DNA of 10,846 nucleotides from Candidatus Aenigmatarchaeota archaeon (lineage in GTDB: Archaea > Aenigmatarchaeota > Aenigmatarchaeia > GW2011-AR5), in the NCBI GenBank assembly GCA_016198645.1, contig JACQIE010000040.1:1-10846 (forward strand). The letters run 5' to 3'. Of the stretch, positions 5,977 through 10,846 are shown piece by piece. Under the pieces are notes generated by a model. That model saw only the letters and a program-made list of their open reading frames with translations, had not been told where the DNA came from and did not search any database. The position numbers and the translations under genes are program-made. Numbering within the stretch: position 1 is the first letter of the stretch; each line of letters opens with the position of its first letter.

Positions 5977-6051
5977 GCCCGCGTAGCTCAGCTTGGATAG
6001 AGCATCTCCGTCCTAAGGAGAGGGCCGCGCGTTCGAATCGCGTCGCGGGCG
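5977..6051 (+). tRNA. tRNA-Arg, anticodon CCT
   Basis: A full cloverleaf is present without an intron. Acceptor stem GCCCGCG (5977-5983) pairs with CGCGGGC (6044-6050), with G6051 as discriminator. D stem GCTC/GAGC encloses AGCTTGGATA. Anticodon stem TCTCC/GGAGA has loop GTCCTAA, with anticodon CCT at 6012-6014. T stem GCGCG/CGCGT has loop TTCGAAT and a five-base variable loop. CCA is not encoded, so it must be added after transcription. It reads AGG arginine codons. Confidence 0.97.
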
Positions 6052-6062
6052 CTTTCTTCAAG

Positions 6063-6070
6063 TATAAATA
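6063..6070 (+). promoter_or_regulatory. TATA box of the surface-protein operon
   Basis: TATAAATA here, within AGTATAAATA, predicts transcription start near 6090 and a leader of about 25 nt before the ATG at 6116. The same 10-nt motif occurs twice at the right end of the window. Confidence 0.6.
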
Positions 6071-6115
6071 TTTCCGAAGCAATTTGTATTGTACGCGTGG
6101 CGCAGAGGAATAGGA

Positions 6116-7417
6116 ATGAAAAAGTCGTTATTTTACGGTATTCTGTTTCTTGTGATGGCATTGCCCGCATTCGCCGCCAATCTTACAATCAACGGCACTC
6201 CTACCAGTGCCCAGTTCATAAATACTATCGACCGAACAAGCATGCTGAATCTGACGTTCAACCTTTCCAATACCTCTGACGTCTACAGCCCTTTCGTGGT
6301 GAACATAACCTTCATAAACGTCACGATAAACTCCACCAACGGCATGAACATAACGAACGTCACGGCAATTGAGATAATAAACGCGTCCGGCACGGTAATC
6401 GCATCCAATACGACCAACCGCAGCGCAGACACGTTCCTCATCTACTTCGGCGGAATGGCGGACGGTGGCTTTCTCATAAACTCCAGCAATGCTAACAGGA
6501 CAAACTTCATGATATCCGTGAACATATCCAGCGCAGGCGCTCTGGGAAACAATACACGAGTCAACATAACCTCCAATCTTTCCTTCGGGTGGGTAGGCGA
6601 CCACAACGTCACGCTTAATACGAACCAGTCAGCAACCAACCTCACCACAATAACGGACGTCCACGCCTCTGCCAGCATAACGCCGAGATACGTGGACACG
6701 TTCGCGTTCAACCAGACTTTCATTTACACCATAAACATCACGGGCAGGGACGACGTAGGGAACATCACGATGCTCGTGCCCAGTGAATTCGTAAACGTTA
6801 CTATACGGAGCATCACCAAGGACTCAAGTACGAATCCCACTGACGTCACAAGCAGCAACGTCAGCAGCAGGATGAACATATCGTTCACGACAGCAGCCAA
6901 CTCTTTGATAAAAATCAACTTCACAGCCAACATAACCGGCGCTCTCACGAACACGAGCGTAAACGTCACGCTCGTTGATTCGAGGCTGAACGTCTCGGCA
7001 GACGATAACAATACAGGCGTTCGGACTTTGGCGATGACGATAATAGACACCATCATAGGCACCAAGCTCACGGCGCTCGCCAACGGCTCGGATTACTGGG
7101 AGTTCAACATCTCCCTTAACTTTTCCGCCAACGTTTCCGGCTCGTTCCTCTTCAGGATGGACAGCTGGACGAATAACGCCAGCCAGACCATCGACATAAA
7201 CACCACGAACACAAGTTACGCCACTGCGCGGCTGGATGCCAACGGCACGGCGCTTGCAAACGTCACGAACAGTTACAACTCGTCACGGTACGTCCCGATG
7301 ATTATCAATTCGGTTACGCCCCAGCGCATCGCTCTCAAGATGATAATACCCGGCGGCACACCCGTATCTTCAACGTGGTGGGCGAAATATTTCATGCTGT
7401 TCATAGTCGACCCGTAG
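6116..7417 (+). CDS. Secreted Asn/Thr-rich, heavily sequon-bearing surface protein (S-layer-like)
   Basis: The 433-residue product starts with a signal peptide (KK, then the hydrophobic run FYGILFLVMALP, and AFA before a likely cleavage near residue 20). The mature part is beta-rich and dominated by Asn, Thr, Ser, Val and Ile, with over 40 N-X-S/T sequons by eye, roughly one per ten residues. This is typical of archaeal S-layer or other envelope glycoproteins exported by Sec and modified by the archaeal N-glycosylation system. No clear C-terminal membrane helix or sorting motif is seen; the chain ends with the hydrophobic WWAKYFMLFIVDP. The ATG at 6116 is chosen over the upstream in-frame TTG at 6089 because it begins the signal peptide and follows a GAGGAA element. 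First gene of a three-gene operon, seven bases from the next. The exact family is not recognised. Confidence 0.8.
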   Translation: MKKSLFYGILFLVMALPAFAANLTINGTPTSAQFINTIDRTSMLNLTFNLSNTSDVYSPFVVNITFINVTINSTNGMNITNVTAIEIINASGTVIASNTTNRSADTFLIYFGGMADGGFLINSSNANRTNFMISVNISSAGALGNNTRVNITSNLSFGWVGDHNVTLNTNQSATNLTTITDVHASASITPRYVDTFAFNQTFIYTINITGRDDVGNITMLVPSEFVNVTIRSITKDSSTNPTDVTSSNVSSRMNISFTTAANSLIKINFTANITGALTNTSVNVTLVDSRLNVSADDNNTGVRTLAMTIIDTIIGTKLTALANGSDYWEFNISLNFSANVSGSFLFRMDSWTNNASQTIDINTTNTSYATARLDANGTALANVTNSYNSSRYVPMIINSVTPQRIALKMIIPGGTPVSSTWWAKYFMLFIVDP

Positions 7418-7424
7418 GGGTATC

Positions 7425-8696
7425 ATGATGAAAATGCTGGCAATCCTCCTGCTTCTCTTGTCTTCTGTTGCCTTTGCAGAAGCGTCAGGAGACGTGAATT
7501 CGTCATTGGCCCAACCCATATCCTCCGGAATCTACGGATACTCGGCAGGCAACTGCACGCAGAACTACGGAAATCCGCCCGCCGGATGCGGAACTTACGT
7601 CTGCTTCTTCGTGGCAGGCTCCACGAACAACGGCTCCTGCCTCCCGCCTTCCAACACGGCGTGCTACCAGAACGGTGCGTGGTCTGCCACGGGCGCGGAT
7701 GGCGCTTCGTGCAAGAATACCACCCACAAATGGTCGTGCAGTTCCGGAACATGGGCGGCCTCCGAGTGCAGCAACGGTTGCTCGTCCGGTGCGTGCTCCA
7801 GCACCACGACCACGACGGCCGCCGGCTCCTCCAGTTCAAACAGTGGTAACAACAACACCGTTACCACTACTTACGCGCTTTCCGTGGTTTCCGGCATAGA
7901 CAGCTTCAACATGACCCAGGGCAACACCACGGTCAAGTCCGTCACCGTTAACAACACGGGCAAAGGGGCGGTCACCAACGTCACGTTATCAATATCCGGC
8001 GTTGCTTGGGCGACTGCCACGCCGTCTTCCTTTGCTTCGATAGCGCTGAAGGAGACAAAGACATTCACTATCGGCTTTGCTCCGCCATCTGATGCGCAGA
8101 TAAAAACGTATAGCGTTACGTACACCGCCAGCGGGGCGGAAAGCGGCGCTTCCGTTTCCGGCAGCTTCACGCTGACCCTTCTGCCTACCGAGGAAACGGT
8201 GAACACTGTCATAAAACCCAGATATGATGCTTATCTTCTGCAGTTGCAGTCTTTGGAAGCCAATATAACAGTCCTCAAGAGTTCGGGCGTTGACGTCAAG
8301 GAGATTGAGTCTTTGCTCGGGCAGATAAAGGCCAAAATAAATGAAACCGCCTCTTCCATGGAAAGCGGCGACTATTTTGCGGCATCCGTGGCAATGGACG
8401 AAGCGGATGCGCTCGTTCAGGCGCTGCAGGAAAAATTCACCAAGTCGCCTGAACTGCCCGTGCTTCTGATAGCGGCGGCAGTTATAATAATAGCCACCAT
8501 AGGCGTGGTGATTTATATGTTCATGCCGCCAGGCGCCGGCGGCAAAGGCATAGTTGAGCGCATTCTCGAAAGATTCGGCGGCAGGCAATCGCCGACGTTC
8601 CTTGACAAGAAAGACAACAAGATTAAAGAGCTTCTTGATAAGCTCAGAAAGAAGAAAGGGGACAAGTTCACTTACAGCTTCGGTGGCAAGGAATGA
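7425..8696 (+). CDS. Secreted single-pass membrane protein with Cys-rich, Ser/Thr-stalk and Ig-like domains
   Basis: A 423-residue protein. Residues 1-18 are a signal peptide (LAILLLLLSSVAFA). Residues 40-125 hold ten cysteines in a disulfide-type module ending ECSNGCSSGAC. Residues 126-150 are a Ser/Thr/Asn stalk. Residues 155-255 look like an Ig-like/NEW3-type beta domain with several N-glycosylation sequons. Residues 260-340 are helical. A membrane helix (345-367) is followed by a basic cytoplasmic tail ending in KELLDKLRKKKGDKF. The topology is outside domains, one membrane anchor, short inside tail, suggesting a surface receptor, adhesin or envelope anchor. ATGs at 7425 and 7428 both fit, after a GGGG-containing sequence. 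The stop overlaps the next ATG (ATGA), so the downstream membrane protein is translationally coupled. No specific function is recognised. Confidence 0.82.
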   Translation: MMKMLAILLLLLSSVAFAEASGDVNSSLAQPISSGIYGYSAGNCTQNYGNPPAGCGTYVCFFVAGSTNNGSCLPPSNTACYQNGAWSATGADGASCKNTTHKWSCSSGTWAASECSNGCSSGACSSTTTTTAAGSSSSNSGNNNTVTTTYALSVVSGIDSFNMTQGNTTVKSVTVNNTGKGAVTNVTLSISGVAWATATPSSFASIALKETKTFTIGFAPPSDAQIKTYSVTYTASGAESGASVSGSFTLTLLPTEETVNTVIKPRYDAYLLQLQSLEANITVLKSSGVDVKEIESLLGQIKAKINETASSMESGDYFAASVAMDEADALVQALQEKFTKSPELPVLLIAAAVIIIATIGVVIYMFMPPGAGGKGIVERILERFGGRQSPTFLDKKDNKIKELLDKLRKKKGDKFTYSFGGKE

Positions 8697-9361
8697 ATCT
8701 GCGAACCGTCGGCAAAGCAGTAGGAGGATTGTTCTTTCCGCTGTTCGTTTCGCTCTTTGTAGCTTCACTTTCTCTCGTGCAGATAACCGCCGCCCCGATG
8801 ATGGAACCTCTTTTCACGGAAGTTTTGTCGTCGCAAGTGGCGGGAAACGAGGAGTTGGCGTTGTCAGCTATAAAGGCAGGTTGCGGAAGCAGGGCGAGCA
8901 TGGACGTCCAGTTCTCCGGCGGCTCGCTTTCCGTGGACTGTACGCTACTCAAAAGCGCGACGGGCATAGGCGGCGTGGCAAAAGCCTACTTTTCTGCGTT
9001 ACAGTCAAAGACTTATCAATGCTCTTTCATTGACTGCCCGCCGGAGATTCTGCTATCGGCGCAGGGCGCCTCTCTTCTGAACACCGCCTCGCTTATATTC
9101 CTCGCGCTCTCCGTTGTTTTCGGGCTGATGCTTGCGTTGTCCCTGCAGGGCTTCGGAATAGCAAAGGGCATAGGGGCGTCCTTGACTCTGGTAGGATTGT
9201 CATATTTTACGAAATACATTCCGATTGACCTGCCGTTTGACTCAATGCGCGTTATAATAGAAATTTTCGCTTCCAATTTCTTAATCGCTCTTTACGCCGG
9301 CGCTCTTCTCCTTGCCGTCGGCTTCATATGCGAGATGGCCATGGGAAAGAAGAACGCCTGA
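8693..9361 (+). CDS. Multi-pass membrane protein with small Cys-containing outer domain
   Basis: A 222-residue protein starting at the ATG that overlaps the preceding stop. Hydrophobic segments lie at about 10-33, 131-151, 155-174 and 192-214. Between the first and second is a polar domain of about 95 residues with four cysteines (Cys64, Cys83, Cys110, Cys115), consistent with two disulfides outside the cell. The C-terminus is short and basic (MGKKNA). No family is recognised. The operon with two exported proteins suggests a complex in the envelope, possibly as partner of the preceding single-pass protein. Its last 81 bases overlap the 3' end of the convergent regulator gene. Confidence 0.75.
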   Translation: MNLRTVGKAVGGLFFPLFVSLFVASLSLVQITAAPMMEPLFTEVLSSQVAGNEELALSAIKAGCGSRASMDVQFSGGSLSVDCTLLKSATGIGGVAKAYFSALQSKTYQCSFIDCPPEILLSAQGASLLNTASLIFLALSVVFGLMLALSLQGFGIAKGIGASLTLVGLSYFTKYIPIDLPFDSMRVIIEIFASNFLIALYAGALLLAVGFICEMAMGKKNA

Positions 9362-9658
9362 GCGTGCCGGCAACAGGGCGCATATCTTTCTAATGCTTTC
9401 TTCGAGCGCCTCGTTGTCCGCGCCACCGCGAAGCGCGTCAGAAATTTTGCGCACTTCTTCATTGACAGCATCGCTGCCCGTTATTTCCTTCCTGCCCCGC
9501 AGCCTGCGCACATACTGCGAGACAGCCGGCTGCGTCGTGCCTAAAATCTTCGCAGCTTCGCTTTGGCTCACGCCGTGGCGCGTGATTAGGTCACGTGCCA
9601 CCATCGCGCGCACGCTCGGCAGTATCTCCGCCACGAAATGCTCGCAGAAGAATTTCAT
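9281..9658 (-). CDS. XRE-type HTH transcriptional regulator, COG2522-like
   Basis: A 125-residue protein with the pattern of a conserved archaeal regulator family: MKFFCEHFVAEILPSVRAMV, then an HTH at about 28-52 (GVSQSEAAKILGTTQPAVSQ) and a basic RRLRGRK. A helical C-terminal half follows. Family members usually carry a second cysteine cluster near the end; here only Cys93 (KICALLP) is seen, and the chain runs on into a polar tail from about residue 100. The tail is encoded in the stretch overlapping the convergent membrane-protein gene, so it may be a late extension. ATG at 9658 lies 23-32 nt downstream of a TATA-like box, suggesting a leaderless mRNA. The target genes are unknown. Confidence 0.85.
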   Translation of the reverse strand: MKFFCEHFVAEILPSVRAMVARDLITRHGVSQSEAAKILGTTQPAVSQYVRRLRGRKEITGSDAVNEEVRKISDALRGGADNEALEESIRKICALLPARSGVLLSHGHLAYEADGKEKSAGVKSD

Positions 9659-9680
9659 CTATATGATTTGAAAACGAAAT

Positions 9681-9690
9681 TCTTAAAGGT
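9681..9690 (-). promoter_or_regulatory. TATA-like box of the COG2522-like gene
   Basis: The minus strand reads ACCTTTAAGA, centred about 27 nt upstream of the ATG at 9658. This spacing puts transcription start at or near the start codon. Confidence 0.5.
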
Positions 9691-9759
9691 GACAAATGCT
9701 TGAGATGTTGCGTCAAACGCAGGATATGAACAAAGCAATGTTCTTGTGTTATCGGTTGA

Positions 9760-10071
9760 TTAAAAACGGGGCAATCCGTTTCCTGTCACGCATTCCGTTT
9801 TGAAAATGACAACTGCCCCATTGGCTATAAAAAACCCTGTTCCAAATTCTTCATTTGACATTTTTTCCGCAACTCCTTCGCAATATTTTATTCCGTGAGC
9901 GTATTTAAAACCCGCAAACCGAAAACCACCCATCACGAGAGATAAAGGCGGGTTAGCGAACCATTTCCTAACTAAACGGTAAACAAGTACAACAAAGACT
10001 TTCACTACTTGGGTATACGAGGAATCTTTTAATTCCTCGTAATAAAGCCGAAGACGAACCCGCCCCGTCAA
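9760..10071 (-). CDS. Doubtful ORF in the 9691-10241 region
   Basis: An open minus-strand frame of 103 codons from a TTG (10071), with a TGA two codons upstream. An ATG at Met47 gives a shorter alternative of 57 residues (MGGFRFAGFKYAHGIKYCEG and onward). No motif, signal peptide or family is recognised, and no convincing promoter or Shine-Dalgarno sequence is seen. The DNA is more AT-rich than the neighbouring genes, and a 10-bp hairpin (10016-10041) falls within the N-terminal codons. It may be a decayed or foreign gene, or no gene. Confidence 0.25.
   Translation of the reverse strand: MTGRVRLRLYYEELKDSSYTQVVKVFVVLVYRLVRKWFANPPLSLVMGGFRFAGFKYAHGIKYCEGVAEKMSNEEFGTGFFIANGAVVIFKTECVTGNGLPRF
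10016..10041. repeat. Perfect 10-bp hairpin
   Basis: TACGAGGAAT (10016-10025) pairs exactly with ATTCCTCGTA (10032-10041) around a 6-nt loop. It lies about 70 bp left of the second hairpin in this gene-poor region. Confidence 0.6.
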
Positions 10072-10111
10072 AAATCACTGACGAGGAGTCATTTCCTTCT
10101 CTTTACTAACG

Positions 10112-10131
10112 CCCGCCACTTTAGTGGCGGG
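10112..10131. repeat. GC-rich 9-bp hairpin with CTTTAG apex
   Basis: CCCGCCACT (10112-10120) pairs with AGTGGCGGG (10123-10131). The GC-rich stem with a CTTTAG apex recalls the subterminal hairpin at the right end of many IS200/IS605-type elements (the tnpB guide-RNA end). No tnpA, tnpB or left end is recognisable, so it is only a possible relic; it could equally be a terminator-like stem for the minus-strand gene at 10242. Confidence 0.45.
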
Positions 10132-10140
10132 TAGTTTACT
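10124..10140 (+). repeat. 17-nt imperfect direct repeat, copy 1
   Basis: GTGGCGGGTAGTTTACT, the right arm of the GC-rich hairpin plus flank. It recurs at 10217-10233 with a single T-to-C difference. Confidence 0.65.
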
Positions 10141-10175
10141 TACTAAACGTCGCTACTAATAACCCGAAGGAGCTG

Positions 10176-10190
10176 GACAGCGAAGCTGTC
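10176..10190. other. Short stable hairpin GACAGC-GAA-GCTGTC
   Basis: A perfect 6-bp stem closed by a GCGAAGC-type loop, which is unusually stable for its size. It lies between the two 17-nt repeats. Apart from these hairpins and repeats I see nothing definable in 10072-10241. Confidence 0.4.
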
Positions 10191-10216
10191 ATACGGCATC
10201 GTGCGTCAAGTTGCTT

Positions 10217-10233
10217 GTGGCGGGCAGTTTACT
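10217..10233 (+). repeat. 17-nt imperfect direct repeat, copy 2
   Basis: GTGGCGGGCAGTTTACT, 93 bp after copy 1 and just outside the 3' end of the minus-strand gene at 10242. Here the left hairpin arm is missing. Confidence 0.65.
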
Positions 10234-10241
10234 GCGCGTTG

Positions 10242-10706
10242 TCAGAACGCCTTTACCACACGCACAGCGCGGTTATGCTCGTATTCAATTTTCGCCAGCC
10301 CGTTGTCTTCCAAGAATTTAGCCCACTCCTCTGCCTGCGCTTCGTGTATGCCTGCGCGGCGGGCGAACTTGCCGATGTTGACCGTGCCTTTATCGGCAAC
10401 CTCTTCAAAAAGCGAGCTTATCCCGCTGTTCGTGGCTATTTTTACTGCTGCGCCGCCTTCTTTAAATGCGGGCGCGACGAATTTCTCGAAAATCTGCTTC
10501 GGCAGCGCGTTCTCCTTGGGAATAAGCGCCAGTAAGCGTTTATTCGCGACGAGCAGTTGCTCCCGCTCCCGCGATGCCGCGTTCCTCTCTTCGGCAAGCT
10601 TCTTTATCACGTCAGAGAGCACGTTCACGGACGAGGCAAGATTGCTGACGCGCTCCTCCAGTTTTTTCAGCCGCCTTTCCGTTGCGCTGTCCTCGAAAAA
10701 TGCCAT
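10242..10706 (-). CDS. Coiled-coil plus winged-helix protein
   Basis: A 154-residue protein. Residues 8-62 form a heptad-like helix (RRLKKLEERVSNLASSVNVL and continuing), a probable coiled coil for dimerisation. A linker of about 40 residues follows. Residues 105-150 look like a small winged helix (GTVNIGKFARRAGIHEAQAE, then WAKFLEDNGLAKIEY). Such wHTH modules, with the EEWAKxLExxGL pattern, occur in many archaeal proteins including DPANN ones, some membrane-linked and some DNA-binding; this copy has no membrane segment. It could be a transcription factor or a scaffold; the function is not established. Start ATG (10706) lies 23-30 nt downstream of a TATA box with no Shine-Dalgarno sequence, fitting a leaderless mRNA. 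Confidence 0.8.
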   Translation of the reverse strand: MAFFEDSATERRLKKLEERVSNLASSVNVLSDVIKKLAEERNAASREREQLLVANKRLLALIPKENALPKQIFEKFVAPAFKEGGAAVKIATNSGISSLFEEVADKGTVNIGKFARRAGIHEAQAEEWAKFLEDNGLAKIEYEHNRAVRVVKAF

Positions 10707-10728
10707 GCATAAAGAACGGGGGTAAAGA

Positions 10729-10736
10729 TTATATAA
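10729..10736 (-). promoter_or_regulatory. TATA box of the coiled-coil/wHTH gene
   Basis: The minus strand reads TTATATAA, 23-30 nt upstream of the ATG at 10706. This is one of the best TATA matches in the window. Confidence 0.6.
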
Positions 10737-10813
10737 CGCATAGTCAACGGCATCGGTTTTTACGCAGCTACGACCACTTTTGCCGCCAATAACAAGGAAT
10801 TGGTCACCATACG

Positions 10814-10823
10814 AGTATAAATA
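10814..10823 (+). promoter_or_regulatory. TATA-type motif AGTATAAATA, copy 1
   Basis: Identical to the motif in front of the surface operon (6061-6070). It points toward a gene beyond the right edge, and is repeated 23 bp downstream. The stretch 10740-10813 holds nothing else that I can define. Confidence 0.45.
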
Positions 10824-10836
10824 GTTACTGTTAAGT

Positions 10837-10846
10837 AGTATAAATA
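10837..10846 (+). promoter_or_regulatory. TATA-type motif AGTATAAATA, copy 2
   Basis: An exact second copy ending at the last base of the window, 23 bp from copy 1. It may be the promoter proper of the next plus-strand gene. Confidence 0.45.

Noticed and set aside
7989..8768. Minus-strand 259-codon open frame opposite the surface-protein gene
   Set aside because: An antisense shadow of a gene with clear signal peptide, stalk and membrane helix; no domain is visible in the shadow frame.
9691..10241. RNase P RNA, SRP RNA or CRISPR array
   Set aside because: None of the conserved core sequences of RNase P or 7S RNA is found on either strand, and the 17-nt repeat occurs only twice without regular spacers.

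Overview
The window looks like a chromosomal segment of an archaeon. The evidence is an archaeal PIN-ATPase-KH protein (PINA/COG1855 type), a euryarchaeal-type XRE regulator (COG2522-like), a tRNA gene without encoded CCA, TATA boxes about 20-30 nt upstream of starts, and N-glycosylation-rich secreted proteins. Small compact genes, many ATGA stop/start overlaps and the style of the coiled-coil/winged-helix protein suggest a DPANN-type lineage (for example Micrarchaeota or Diapherotrites-like). The lineage is inference, not shown by any marker here.

Layout. 1-365 (minus): the 5' part of a helix-turn-helix protein running off the left edge. A 99-bp MITE-like element (240-338; 17-bp perfect terminal inverted repeats, 9-bp target duplication) sits near its start and, unusually, leaves the reading frame open. 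566-3774 (plus): a tightly packed cluster of a tandem AbrB-like protein whose start is one base out of frame, two unrecognised small proteins, histidinol dehydrogenase (hisD) and histidyl-tRNA synthetase (hisS). 3775-3882 (minus): a 35-residue zinc-ribbon protein whose stop directly abuts the hisS stop. 4072-5925 (plus): the PIN-ATPase-KH protein with its own TATA box and a small palindrome near its expected transcription start. 5977-6051: tRNA-Arg(CCT). 6116-9361 (plus): a three-gene cell-surface operon: a secreted protein with over 40 N-glycosylation sequons, a Cys-rich/Ser-Thr-stalked single-pass membrane protein, and a multi-pass membrane protein. 9281-9658 (minus): the COG2522-like regulator, whose 3' end overlaps the membrane protein gene convergently. 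9691-10241: a region without a confident gene, holding several hairpins, an imperfect 17-nt direct repeat and one weak ORF. 10242-10706 (minus): a coiled-coil plus winged-helix protein. 10814-10846: two copies of a TATA-type motif pointing out of the window.

How the genes fit together. hisD and hisS share the substrate/product histidine, but no other his biosynthetic gene is in view. The surface trio probably builds or anchors an envelope structure. Small DNA-binding proteins (two HTH/XRE, one AbrB-like, one zinc ribbon, one wHTH) are scattered between these blocks. The most unusual observation is the in-frame MITE insertion, which would add 36 codons (including the target duplication) to an otherwise intact HTH gene.
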